Shown here: in pieces, positions 21,301 through 31,504 of the stretch | Layout of the letters: each line of letters starts with the position of its first letter | Position numbering within the stretch: the stretch's first letter is position 1 | Assembly: GCA_964023275.1 (NCBI GenBank) | Contig: OZ029922.1 | Span: 3,223,034 to 3,287,033 of the forward strand | DNA length: 64,000 nucleotides | Reading direction: 5' to 3' | Source: Norana najaformis | Lineage: Eukaryota > Annelida > Clitellata > Crassiclitellata > Hormogastridae | Translations under genes and position numbers: made by a program | The notes under the pieces: model-generated | The model's input: only the letters and a program-made list of their open reading frames with translations | Database searches by the model: none | What the model was told of the DNA's origin: nothing

Positions 21301-24300
21301 TGATCAGCGTCACTGGTACGGAAGGCGAGACGAAGAATGCCGTGACTGCTGGATTCAAAAAGCTCAAGGACAAAATGTCACATTCACCTTTGCTCAGCAG
21401 GTAATCAGTCTTTTATATGAAGCAGAAAACCGGTCTGCTTTGCTAGTCTGGTAACCAGTCTTTTATGCTGATAATCAGTCTACTGTATTAAGCAATTAAC
21501 CAGTCTTTTCTGCTGAACAGATAACCAGCCTACTTTTCAAAGCAGGTAACCAGTCTTTTATTTACCTGTTTAGCTTAAAAGACTGGTTAGCTGGTTACCT
21601 GCTTAACCAGTCTACTTTGCTAAGCAGGTAACCAGTCTTTTATTTACCTGTTTAGCTTAAAAGACTGGTTAGCTGGTTACCTGCTTAACCAGTCTACTTT
21701 GCTAAGCAGGTAACCAGTCTTTCATGCTTGAGCAGGTGACCAGTCTTTTATGCTTGAGCAGGTGACCAGTCTTTTATGCTCAGCATGTGACCAATCTCAT
21801 ATGCTAAATAGGTAAAAGGTCTTTTTGCTATCACCAGTCCTTTATGCTAACCTGGTCACCAGTTTTTTATGCTAAGCCAGTGACCAGTGGTGACCAGTAT
21901 ACTGTGCTGTGCAGTCATCAGTCTTTTATGCTAAGCAGGTAGCCAGTGTATCAGCCTTACCTTTCTGTTACCTTTCTGTCCTTATGTCTGTTTATGTCAC
22001 CTATGATTCCTCGCTTAGTCGATGGACATATAGCATGTTAACAAATGCATTACTTACTTACTTATGTCCTGGATTCACTAGAAGACTACTTAGATGTTTC
22101 ATTAGAATGATGCAGAGTTATTTATCAGAACACTACTGAGATGTTTCTTTAGAACGCTATTGACATTTTAATAGAAAACTCCTTTTGTTCTGTCAAAATG
22201 ACTTGCTTAAGTACTGTTCCATTTAAAGGAAAACTGTTGATAGCAAGGAGCAGAAAAGGAGTCAGTCGACATCATTTTTCAACCAGACTCCAAAAGGATC
22301 TGTGTCATGTCAGGATCTGACCTCATTATCTTCTAACCGCACCAGCCTCCAGGAGAACAAGCACCTGAAACTGGCACCCACCGATTCACTGAGCAGCCTC
22401 GAGAGCATCTCAGAGAATTCATCAGCTTCTGCAGCAGCAGTTGGATCTAAGAAGCCAGAGGTCAATGGTATCTCGCCCAACGAGGGACCCGTTGAAGGGG
22501 GCACGAAAATCACAATACGTGGAACCAACCTCGGCCTAAACAAACAAGATGTGATTGGGCTGTTCATCTGTGGAGCAAACGTTCTTGGGTCGCTCGAGTA
22601 TGGATCGTCGTCACGACTTACCTGCATCACGAAACCATGGAAACCGTGCATCGGAAACGTTACCGTGGAAACACAGAGCGGAGGTAAAGGCTCTTCGCTC
22701 GTCCAGTTCACGTTCATCAGCCGCGATCAGGCATCTGATTCGGCGTCCGAGATCTCGTCGTTATCACGATCGAGTTCCCGTGGTGATGCCGATCTTCGCC
22801 GCACTGAAAGCAACAAGAGCCGGTCATCAGAGAAGGCAAAGGGTTCAGTCATTTCTACTGAAGAGTCGTCAGCTCTTGCTAAGAACCTGAAAGCGAAGAG
22901 CATGTTCGATCTATCCCTTGTGCCGATGACGGCAAAAAATCCGAAGCCCGAGGTGACAGGAATTTCCCCAATGGAAGCACCGGCCGATGGAGTGACAAAG
23001 CTGACCATTCGGGGGTTGAATTTGGGGCAGTCAAGGGCGGACATTGTGCGACTGATAGTCTGTGGGGTTGACTGCCTGGCCAGTGTTGAGTACGAGTCGT
23101 CCTCCAAGATATCCTGCAGTGTTGGACCTGGTAAACCAGAAACGGGAAACATCGTGGTGGAGACGAAGTCTGGTGGGAAAGGCGTATCCCTGGTTACATT
23201 CAGATTTGTGGAAAGCAAGGAGGAAGAAACTTCCAGCTGGGCCGCTGTTCCGTATTCTGCAAGTGACGAACCAGATGCAGGTATCTATGTAATAAAAGCC
23301 GTAGACACTTGTGTGTTTTGTCTGTGGTCCATTTAGCACAGTTAGACATATAACCATGGCATTATCTCACAGATAATATGAGTATGAAAAAGGTTTGTGC
23401 CTGTTGAGCAGACTCTGTGTAACAACCCCAGACAAAAAGTTGTTTGCACGCACTTGTTGCACACCAGAGATGAAGATTTACTGACCTTATGCAAGCATTA
23501 AGTGTAAATAAATGAAAATAAATGTTTGCTATAAAATTTTTACAGAGAGTATGTCTGGATCAAAGGCGCTAACCCTATGCGCATAATAAGTACAGTAAAT
23601 AAATAAAATAAAATAAATGTTACTGATAATATTGTTACAGAGAGTATGTCTGGATTGAAAATCACTGACCTTAAGCACATAATAAATACAGTAAATAAAA
23701 AAAGAAAATAAATGTCAGTGATAATATTGTTACAGAGAGTGTGTCTGGATCGAAGGGCATTGACCACCTGACGGTAAACGACCAGCGAGGGTCGAGCCCT
23801 TTAGGGAGTCGGTTTGACAGAACGCCTCAGGCAAACGGCCACACTCCTGCAAAGCTTCCACCTCCTGTTGTAGAAATCCAGCCAATGAGAATGGATAAGA
23901 AGTCAACGTCCAGTCCGTTTCGAGCGTTCGGGAAAGGCAAGAAGTCGGACAAGGACAAGGGTTCATCTGACTCTCAGGAAAATAGGAACTATGACGTGAG
24001 ATATTTTTCTTACTTTTATTTTTGAGAATTTTTTATTTGTATGAGGTTTTCCATGCCTTAGATTTGCATTTCTGTGCAACTTTCATTGCAAAGTTTTGAA
24101 TAATATTAATAATGAGGTTTTTAGTAATCAAGAAGTAAGATGAATGTAAGTACATATGCATACTGCAACTCAGGCAAGGCACCTTTTTACTTCCACTGGT
24201 CCATCGTTCTGGAGCAGTCTTCCACTGGAAGTCCCAACTGTTCCAGCTAATGCTCAAGAAAATTTTCAGCTAAGCCTAAGAGCAAAAAGTTTGAGAACCA

Positions 24301-26117
24301 CTGGGCTTAAATGACGTCTAAGACAGTTACTGTGGCTACCTAAGATAACGTTGTAATCAGTTTCACTGTGCCTGATGTTTCAGACATTACGTATGCTTCA
24401 TTATGAATGTACCTCTTACACTTCTAAATTTAAAATTAATGGCTGCCAGTTAATGATGGATTTCAGAAGATGATGGAACTAATAATTGTTACGTTACTAA
24501 GGTGTTGGACATCTGTTTTAATGTTGCGTGTTTTCATTGCAGTCATCTGGTCATTGTGGTTCAAATGAACAGCTGAGCAATGAAACGATCAACAGAAGAA
24601 TTTCAGGTGAGCAAGCGTTGTTTTGGATCCATCAGTTAGACAACACATTGAAAAGTTCTTTAAAGGTGCTACATGAATGTCGGTCCACATTCACACCCAA
24701 TCATCCTTCCATCCGCCCACTGAACATTTACCTGACCTTACCTTACCTTAACAGTAAAGTATCCCATATCCCACAAATGAGACGTAGGGGAGGTGCTCAT
24801 CTCCTTTACTTGGCCCTTGTTCTAGCATTTAACGAATCCCAAGGTCCTGGATACGGGCCCAGTGCTTCGCAGAACTTGCCGTTTACTTCCCCGCTTATGC
24901 CGGTACCAAATTTTACTGCTTGGTGATAGAGGCAAGGTGTGCACAAACAACTTGCTCAGGGTTGTTGCACTGAGTCGAACCCGCAACTGCACGATCGTTG
25001 ACCAAACGTGTTTCAGATAGACCACCGTGACGCATGTTTATCTTACCTTACCTTATCGCACCTTACCTTATCTTCCTTTATTGTTGAAGGTGCAAGTGCA
25101 TTTCATTGTATGTTTTATCATGACATGATTTTAATGACTTTGCAGAACTTGAACAAGAGCTGAGTTATTCTGATGAACAAGTAAAGAAGTTGCAGTCGGA
25201 AAACAAGCGTAAGTCTTCCTGCGAAGCATGTTCCATCCGACTCCTTTTTCAAGTAGCCAGATCACTTTCAGAACCTAAACAATGAAAAGCATTTTGTCTT
25301 ATTTGTAATTTTATGTAATTTATTTTTTATTTTATTTATCATTTTATTTTTTTTTCTGAAGTTGTCTTGCATTACCCGAGCATTTGCCGGTTGTCCACGC
25401 AATATTCACCTAGAGGTGAACTCGAGCCTTGAAACCTGACCTTATTCTGACATGACCTCATTCTGACGACCTCTTTGTAATACCGCCTCATTATAGCATA
25501 CCGTCATCATAATAACATTGTAAGGTCGTGCCTTCTTGGCGGTTGGGTGATCTACCAGGAATAGCCTTCCTTAGGGTCTGAGTGTCTTTCTGGCCAGGGA
25601 TGTTACATGTACCTACGTATCATCAACACTTGAAAACTGTTTTCGTTTGCCAGGGTTGGGCTGGGAATGCCTCTGAGTGAAGGGGCAATATGTAAGTGCT
25701 CAAAATGAATAACACGACCTTGTTATAATTCGACTTCTTTGTAACCCGACTTCATTATAACATGGCCTCATAGAACAACCTAATTATAACACAACCTCAT
25801 TATAACTTGTCCTCATCATAACATGACCTTATTATACCATGACCTCATTGTAGTGTGACCTCATCATAACGTGATGACCTCATTATAACACAGTAGTTTA
25901 TGTGACTCCTGAACTGGTATTACACTAGAAATTTAGTTGTTTAGTCTACCTACCATGCATACCTACATCGTGAGAATTACTGTTTGATGTTGTAACTAAT
26001 TGAGAATGTTTACTTTCAGTTTTGAAGGTTGAAAACGAGAGAATGCGTCGATACATGGAAAATCTGGTGAATCGAGCCATTCTCACTTGTCCGCAGATTC
26101 TCTGCGTTGACGATTAA
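18272..26117 (+). CDS. Rab11-FIP class I-like protein with two Sec5-type IPT/TIG domains (nine exons, 680 aa)
   Basis: Joined exons are 18272-18311, 19098-19133, 19893-19998, 21077-21400, 22229-23280, 23736-23995, 24543-24606, 25146-25208 and 26020-26117. All are GT-AG and phases match throughout. Residues 1 to about 115 form a C2 domain like those of Rab11-FIP1/2/5 (VTVVVYSAKGL, FSVIFGIGGNKFRTDVVED). KLKDK (about 153) and MFDLS (394-398) are also class I FIP words. Two IPT/TIG domains lie at 245-331 and 409-496; both resemble the N-terminal Ral-binding TIG of exocyst Sec5/EXOC2 (GISPNEG, TIRGxNLG, CG, TxSGGKG). A basic Ser-rich linker and coiled coil lead to a C-terminal FIP-RBD helix (YMENLVNRAILTCPQIL, 660-676). 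Class I FIPs tether Rab11 vesicles to membranes; TIG domains are not part of the FIPs I know. Start: the only ATG that joins in phase to the C2 domain. Confidence 0.8.
18443..18940 (+). repeat. tRNA-derived SINE family A with internally repeated tail
   Basis: Box B GGTTCAAATCC is at 18501-18511. The body segment (GACTGGCCACCCGCCC...GGTTAAGGGTTCATACTTGAAG) is present three times in tandem at about 18600-18830. It is followed by the TGTTGCTGGATTGCCTTAGC tail shared with the 15236 element. It lies in intron 1 of the Rab11-FIP-like gene. Confidence 0.6.
19098..19133 (+). CDS. Rab11-FIP-like exon 2 (36-nt microexon)
   Basis: Bounded by ATTTTTCAG and GTATAC, it encodes YSAKGLKPKSK plus split codons at both ends. 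It completes the first C2 strand and loop (V-YSAKGL matches the VLRARGL position of vertebrate FIPs). Without it exons 1 and 3 would join out of phase with a broken C2 fold. Confidence 0.7.
19490..19690 (+). repeat. 30-bp tandem repeat, about 7 copies
   Basis: The unit is close to AGTTTGGTAAACAATATCTA followed by CCTTTACACA. Because 30 is a multiple of three, both strands read open through the array. The resulting peptides (SLVNNIYLYT..., KVDIVYQ...) are repeat artefacts. It lies in intron 2 of the Rab11-FIP-like gene. Confidence 0.75.
19893..19998 (+). CDS. Rab11-FIP-like exon 3 (C2 domain)
   Basis: The acceptor is TTTGCATTTCAG and the donor GTAAGA. It encodes GKHKFSVIFGIGGNKFRT and DVVEDLFDNPVFNTESE, the C2 strands around the calcium-loop region. 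The Asp ligands of calcium-binding C2 domains are not obvious, as in other FIPs. Confidence 0.8.
20150..20405 (+). repeat. tRNA-derived SINE, family F
   Basis: The head GGTTAGCTACATTGGTTAAC with a box-B-like GGTTTGCATCC is followed by TTTGAATCTTGGGCTAGTA...GGGACCTTAAATGGC...GAGCAGGGTCGAGGCCACA. A reverse copy lies at 45310-45560, and a tail fragment at about 46550-46635. Confidence 0.5.
20406..21076. other. intron 3 remainder with an L2-like tail
   Basis: An L2-like tail lies at about 20970-21035 (TCATCAGTTGGTGCCTTGTG...GCACTATAGAAGTC), almost touching the acceptor of exon 4. A SINE-like block at about 20500-20640 (GATGGGCCACAGCAACC) is not assigned. Confidence 0.4.
21077..21400 (+). CDS. 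Rab11-FIP-like exon 4 (C2 domain end and basic linker)
   Basis: The acceptor is GCATTTCTAG and the donor CTCAGCAG|GTAATC. It encodes the C2 C-terminal half (LILTVTEKQEKDVLGQVTIA, later HPIKVPLRPHKK and EGELVMEAWISAS) and a linker with AGFKKLKDKMSHSP, like the KLKDK segment after the C2 in class I FIPs. Its donor begins a long tandem array. Confidence 0.85.
21392..21955 (+). repeat. tandem array seeded at the exon 4 donor splice site
   Basis: About 15 degenerate copies of a unit like GCTAAGCAGGTAACCAGTCT then TTTAT follow the true junction (GCTCAGCAG|GTAATCAGTCTTTTAT). Many copies keep a usable donor: CAGGTAACC at about 21543, 21625 and 21707, CAGGTGACC at about 21733 and 21759. Copies also occur inverted, giving a hairpin of about 60 bp repeated twice at 21540-21705. 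Confidence 0.8.
22229..23280 (+). CDS. Rab11-FIP-like exon 5 (both IPT/TIG domains)
   Basis: This 1,052-nt exon contains both TIG domains and the Ser-rich linker between them (SSLSRSSSRGDADLRR), plus MFDLS just before TIG 2. TIG 1 has PEVNGISPNEG and ITIRGTNLG; TIG 2 has PEVTGISPMEA and LTIRGLNLG. Both end in a T/QSGGKG strand. The acceptor is set at TTTAAAG|G (22228/22229); GATAG at 22243 is an in-phase alternative that removes five residues. The donor is GCAG|GTATCT. Having both domains in one exon fits duplication after capture. Confidence 0.8.
23420..23735 (+). repeat. 95-bp tandem array of 3' splice-site copies ahead of exon 6
   Basis: The acceptor plus first exon bases (TTACAG|AGAGTGTGTCTGGATC) of exon 6 are preceded by two close copies ending before 23546 and 23641, exactly 95 bp apart (and 95 bp from the real one at 23736). 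A decayed fourth copy lies at about 23430-23525. Use of either decoy runs into a stop after about a dozen codons (for example SMSGSKALTLCA then TAA). Confidence 0.8.
23736..23995 (+). CDS. Rab11-FIP-like exon 6 (basic Pro/Ser linker)
   Basis: It encodes ESVSGSKGIDHLTVNDQRGS... and SSPFRAFGKGKKSDKDKG, a basic segment like the post-C2 region of class I FIPs. The entry phase matches the split GAG from exon 5. The donor is GAC|GTGAGA. The third and last of the tandem acceptors opens it. Confidence 0.8.
24543..24606 (+). CDS. Rab11-FIP-like exon 7
   Basis: The acceptor is TTTTCATTGCAG and the donor TTTCAG|GTGAGC. It encodes SSGHCGSNEQLSNETINRRI plus a split Glu. Polar linker before the coiled coil. 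Confidence 0.75.
24640..25070. repeat. SINE-like insertions in intron 7
   Basis: The first part (to about 24770) has the AAAGTTCTTTAAAGGTGCTACATGAATG word typical of the small SINEs here and ends in TTACCTTACCTTAAC. The second part (24780-25025, GAGGTGCTCATCTCC...GTCGAACCCGCAACTGCACGATC) carries a box-B-like GTCGAACCC. An open frame across the region is not a gene. Confidence 0.4.
25146..25208 (+). CDS. Rab11-FIP-like exon 8 (coiled coil)
   Basis: The acceptor is TGACTTTGCAG and the donor AGC|GTAAGT. It encodes ELEQELSYSDEQVKKLQSEN, a heptad-like helix entering the Rab11-binding domain. FIP-RBDs form parallel dimeric coiled coils. Confidence 0.8.
25430..25890 (+). repeat. degenerate 16-17 bp repeat (CATTATAACATGACCT) split by a SINE
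   Basis: Copies of CTCATTATAACATGACC recur at 25430-25525 and 25705-25885. They are separated by a SINE (25530-25700, GGTTGGGTGATCTACCAGG...GGGTTGGGCTGGGAATG) whose reverse copy lies at about 39680-39830. A single unit reappears at about 54045-54085. Confidence 0.6.
26020..26117 (+). CDS. Rab11-FIP-like exon 9 (FIP-RBD and stop)
   Basis: The acceptor is TTTACTTTCAG. It encodes LLKVENERMRRYMENLVNRA then ILTCPQILCVDD and TAA. It aligns by eye with the class I FIP-RBD end Y-I-D-N-L-L-V-R-x-M-E-x-x-P-x-I-L, which contacts Rab11 switch regions. The protein ends four residues after the core, as in short FIPs. Confidence 0.85.
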
Positions 26118-29100
26118 ATTTAGCCAGCGAATAATCAACGTAACTGCAGCACACAGACTTCTAGAGGGTCACAACGTTCACGAGGAGATTTTCAGAGGGA
26201 TGACGTATCTTCCATTTTCAAAGTGTTGCAGCAGATATGATGCTGTGTATTATTTATTTGGTACAAGAACGTGTGGGAATTATTCATTGACAGTCATTCA
26301 GACTTGAATCAGAGGCATTTCTGGGAATGATATGATGTTTCATTTCTGGGCAGACTTTGAGGGTAGAAACTGGGTACAGGGTATTCGAATGCTGGGAGGA
26401 TTCAAAGGGTGTTTGGCTTTGAGGGTCATCAGAAGGCTTCTTGGGAGAAATTGCAGTTATGGGCCGAGTCTTATAGCTTGGAGAATTGGTGGAGGTGTTT
26501 GATTTTTAGCTTTGAGGGTCAGTGTGGGTTTATTGGCAGAAAACAGTTATAGGCCAAATTTTCTTGATTTGGTTTTCGAGTACCCCAGAGTTTGGGTAAC
26601 TGTGGCAGTTGTTTCAGGAAGGTGGCAATGTGATCCACCTCTCGTGATTTTGGGGTGTTTGGGTCAGTACAGGGTTTGTCGGGAGGTAGCAAAGTAATGG
26701 ACTGAGTCTTATCGTTTCATTGTTCTTTTTACCCCTAACTTTTGATAATTGTGGCATTATGGATGGACCTGCTTTTTAATTTTCCCTTAGTTATGATTTG
26801 GGGTAAAGACCAATGTTGACACCAGAACATTCAAAGGTGATTAAGTGCACTTCCATTTCTTTTGTGGTTCCTGTTGTAATGTAACAGTGGAACATTCCAG
26901 AGAGCCAAGTACGGGTCCGATTTTAAAGGTTTATTTTCAAGTGCTGTTTGTGAGTCTACTTGGTACCAAGTTTTGTACCCTGGTTGTACCTGGTCAGAAG
27001 CTGGGAGTAGAATCATGACAATGTCATTTAGGTTTTTGTGTCAAACCCTGTGAATCTAGCACTATATAAATTCTAGGGTTTTTTGGTACCCTGTATAGAT
27101 GGCACTATATAAATTGTGTATCTCACTGGTCCAGCCAACTTATAATTTGCGTCACAAAAATGATTCGTAATAAGCCATTTCTAGATAGGCTGATTCACGT
27201 TAAGCCACTTTGTGAAAACTGCAGCATGATAGACTGCCGTCTGTAAATAACTCTTGTTGTGGAAGTTTTTGTCCGTTTCAATGCAGTACCCTTTATATTA
27301 TAGTTTTTTGACTTTTTGTGTATAAAAATGATTTTTCTATTTTTGTAATTTATTTTTCCCAACTGATATTAAGATGATGATGGTGATAGTGACAGTGATG
27401 ATGATGATGATGGCGATGATTATAATTGCAATGAAATGATGAGGACGATGATAGCTTAGTCATTACAGTGTTGCCTTTACAGTAGTAATTTACCCGTTTA
27501 TATAGCGCAATTACAATGAGATCTTTAAGCAGTGCAATGCACCAGAACCTCTTTATGGCATTTATCATCATTTGAATATGCGTTCAGATTTAACAGGAAC
27601 AATGATCCCACGTTTATTACAGTACTTCGAAACTTCACCTCATTACAATGCAGTACGTATACATGTATGTATGTATGCATATGTGTGTATCTGTGTATGT
27701 ATATATGAATGTGTGTATTGTGTGTTTATATGTATGTATGTACATATATATGTATGCGTATGTATGTATGTATAGGTGATCAGTATGGGTGTTCACCTTG
27801 TAAAGTGAGCCTCCTCTGAGACGATTACTGTGTATGATCCTTGAAGTCCTTCACGCAAACTTTTTCAGCGCCGTCGATTGATGCTTAGTCATTAGATAGT
27901 GGTGGTTAATAGATGCAGAAATAATAACAATATGTATGTATTGATTCATTTATTCAGCGCCTTTTAAGAACCTCTAAAAGGCGGTCTTATGGCACGGTCT
28001 AGCGTACATGGTTGAAAATCTGCTTCGTATAAAGATTTCTGTCAGATTTAATTAATTTGATGTAATTAATTTGTTAAAGTTATTAATTAAAATTTGTCCT
28101 TATGTGCTGTGCTAAATAGTGAAGCCACCGAAATCTGATTCAATCTCAGACGTGTTGTAAATGTGATTTTGTATGTTGACTGTTTAAATGATGTTATGAG
28201 CTCATGAGAGCTTCACCGTTTAACCGTTTTAAAGCCTTCGACCAATTGTGAAATGGAGTACAATAATCAATGTAATGTAACCAGGCTTCTCAAAATGGAT
28301 TACAGTTTGGATTTTGGTTTTACTTGAAGTGACCATCGATTGTTGCCTTTTGCATTATGATTAATGTGCTACAGTAGTTAGATTAGATGACGTGGATGGT
28401 GGTTCTTGAAACTATCTTTCCCAGGGGTTTTAAGGACAAGGTCTCGTTTTCAAGCCCAACTTATTTTTTATTCCCAGGGGATCTGTTCTGCTGGGGATAA
28501 ATGCATAATTTCAGTTCCTGAAGTAGATTTTTTATAACAAGTTAAGTGGTCAGAAATTGACAAAAACTACCTGAGAAAAATCAGGATATGGTTTGGAGCA
28601 TGTTGGACATCTATTTTTGAAGGAAGATGTTACATTACAAGATGCAGTGAAAAATCAGTTTCAACAGATCTAAAGCAATTGCCAAACAGAGATTTTTATT
28701 ATCAACTGAAACTGCATTTCTCTGGATTACATTGTGAGATTGTACAGTTGTTTTTCTCTCTATTGCTCTATGTGTGATCATTATTGGTATTTTCTTTCTG
28801 TGGAGGTGAAATTCATGCTTGTCAATAATTTAAATTGATTTTCAGGATTTTTGTAGAAATGTACAGATATTTGACATGTTTTGTAGAAGCCATTTGGCCA
28901 GCTTTAAAAGCCGTGATTTATACATAGTGTTGCTTGCTTTGGTTATCAGTATTGCTGGTCTAAGTAATGTTATGTTTTGATAAGTCTGCCTAATTGCTAT
29001 CCTTTATCCAGAAATTCTTTAAGCGAACATTTTGTGCCGTAATTTTTATTTTGATGTGAAAAAATTATAAAGTCTGTTTTCTGCGTTGAAAGCCATTATG

Positions 29101-29870
29101 CACTAGAGTCGGTGAAATAATTGCATAATAAATTTTTGGTGTTATTTTAAAGGGACTGTTCATAAACTGTAAAAATTATTAATGGTAAGGGAGGAGACTC
29201 TTTAGTTCATTTTGTATGTAATGAATTTTTGCTCAAGTTGTTTGAGTTCGTCTAATGGTTCTTCTTTGCTGGACAACGAATGTATATGTATATATGTGCA
29301 TATTTATATATAAAACTTCTGTACTCTGATCTGGAAACTTCTATAGCGTAAAGGAGGAAGCATCAGTCTAAGACAACCACGTTACAAAACTACAATCCAG
29401 TGGACAGAAGCTTTAGAGATCTCTTAGACCAGAGGACGGGCTGCAGAGGATACTGACTTCAGAAAAGATGAGACCAGTCCTGACTTAAATGACGTCGCAG
29501 AATTTGCACATTGCCCAGAAACAGGTAGCAAATTCCAGAGTCTTGGGCCAGCGACCAAGAAAGACTGGTTATGTCAAAACTTCAGTCCTTCGAGCAGGCT
29601 ACTCTGAGAAAAATCAGTTTATTTGCCTTTGAGGGTTTCTTAAAAGGCCGCTATGCAAATTTCCTTATACCGGTTCCTGTATTTATTCTTTATTCGTTTG
29701 TTGTTTGCACAAAATCAGTAAATGCTAATCAGAGCAATTTCAGCAGAGTGTACTTTCATGCATCAAGTACACATACAGAGTGACAATCAGTGTTTAATAG
29801 CAACAAAGTAAAAGTAACACATTACTGTACTTTAGTAACTTAAGTTGTAGTACTTGTACGGAAGTCTTAG
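26118..29870. other. 3' UTR and intergenic sequence after the Rab11-FIP-like gene
   Basis: 26350-26720 holds about three imperfect, diverged copies of a 130-150 bp unit (TTTGAGGGTCA...AGTTATRGGCC...). A (GAT)n stretch lies at 27370-27430 and a (GTAT)n stretch at 27655-27780. L2-like tails are near 27865-27925 and 28325-28385, and a SINE end (TTCAGCGCCTTTTAAGAACCTC) near 27950. 28400-29330 shows nothing recognisable. 29340-29600 looks like an unassigned repeat. No coding signal. Confidence 0.4.
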
Positions 29871-29879
29871 ACTGTCATA

Positions 29880-30165
29880 CCTAAGACAAGAACTATTCTT
29901 GGTGAACGAGCTTTTCAGTTGCTGGAACTAATTTTACAACTCTCTCCCTGTATCTGTTGTTTGATCTGCTCAGTTGCTTCTGTCATATCGTTATCAACTT
30001 AAAACTTACCTGTTTCAAATTGTCCACATGCTTATCCACCATAGGCTGCCTCTCTGATCTTCTGGATATCGACCTGATTGCGGCTTGGTTTTGGTGCGCC
30101 ATCAGTTGATGCCTTGTGGATTAGACACCGGCGCATTAGAAGTTACTGTTTAACAATAATAATAA
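29880..30165 (+). mobile_element. L2-like LINE 3' end
   Basis: A decayed frame reads like ERAFQLLELILQLSPCIC... followed by TYQLKTYLFQ-like residues. That is the typical end of LINE ORF2 (ERAFSVAGPQLWNSLP, then a QLKTYLF motif). The UTR tail ATCAGTTGATGCCTTGTGGA...GCGCATTAGAAGTTACT and (AATAAT)n follow. Confidence 0.6.
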
Positions 30166-30514
30166 TTATTATTGTCTTTGAATTCTGTAATTCTACATTG
30201 TTATTATTATGACTGCTAATTTATTATTTCGTTCTGGTGTTAGTTTAGCGCAGTTTTGTTTTACTTTTGGATCTTTTGTACTTTTGCAGTCGATAGTTAT
30301 GTTTCGTCTTAACAGAATGATCTTTCAGTTTCAGCGACTGTTGCTGTCAACAAATATCTGAAACGATCATTGTTGACCATGACTTTTTCGGACTCTGTTG
30401 CTAATGGAGACTTTGTTATTAGAGGATTTCAGGTAAATGTGGGGACCAGCTGGACAGTGAATTGACTGTTAAGACTGAAATTAACTTTACTGCAATTGTT
30501 TTGCAAAACAATAC

Positions 30515-30620
30515 GTAGGCCTAATATATATATATATATATATGCCTTATATATAAGGCCTATATAGGCTTAGTATTTCTGTATAGGCCTAATATTTATA
30601 TATAGGCCTGTATATTCTGT
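30515..30620. repeat. AT-rich palindromic cluster (TATATAGGCCT)
   Basis: Repeated TAGGCCTAATATATATA and its complement form several overlapping palindromes. A further TA palindrome (ACCTTATATATA...TATAAGGT) lies at 31220-31248. Confidence 0.6.
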
Positions 30621-31504
30621 TATGTTCTTGATGCTGATATGTGGTTGAAATATGATTATTCAAACGACAAGAAGATTGTTCTTTTTTTATGCTTTCATTC
30701 ATGAAGCAGTAATGTTTTGATAGTGTTCATATTTTAAGCAGAGGTTTATATAGCCCAAGTGTTTCGTTCTAATGCATTGAATGCAAATTTGGTGCATGTT
30801 GTTTGGTTGAAAGCAAACGGTCAGAAATAACAGTCAGACAGTGAGACAGATGCTCTCCAAGTTATGCAAACTTACCCTATGTATTTTGAGTTTTCCATCT
30901 GTAATACAGATTTCCCCAGTGCAGTGTTAGTGAATAAAGGCAGGTTTTAAACGTTGGCTATCGGTACATGTAGTATTTTTGGCCACATGAGATGGAAAAG
31001 TGCCGGATGAACTTATAATGGAGGGGTGCATTGTGAGAACAACTGTTTATAGGACAAAGTTCATGACCCAGAAGTCAGTTATGCCTCTGAAACAACTTCT
31101 CCCTTCCCTCTGTCGTCTACCCTTCTTTCTCTCCCTTCCTCGCCTGCACATAGGCCCAGTTTATGAAGCTTACCGAAATATAGCCTGGAATACATAAACA
31201 TCGTTTTAGTGTGTTATAGACCTTATATATATATATATATATATAAGGTCGAGCTCGCTCGTAAAGCCTGGACATTTGAGTGCGAACTTATCTTGCGACA
31301 CACCTGTTCATCTCAATGTCCTTGTGACGTCAGGAAAAGGCGCTATATATAAATGTTCATATGCATACCTAATAATAACGGGCCTGAAAAGCAGCGACCG
31401 CCTCCCTCGCTCTCCTTCCCTCTGCTGTGTCTTAGACCAAGGCTCAGTCGGCGCCCATCCTTCTTCCTATCAACGCAGATATCAACAACACACTCGCCGC
31501 TTCC

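Noticed and set aside
24528..24926. 132-codon frame overlapping exon 7 of the FIP-like gene
   Set aside because: It continues from exon 7 through the donor into SINE sequence. The conserved coiled coil and RBD are reached only by splicing at 24606.
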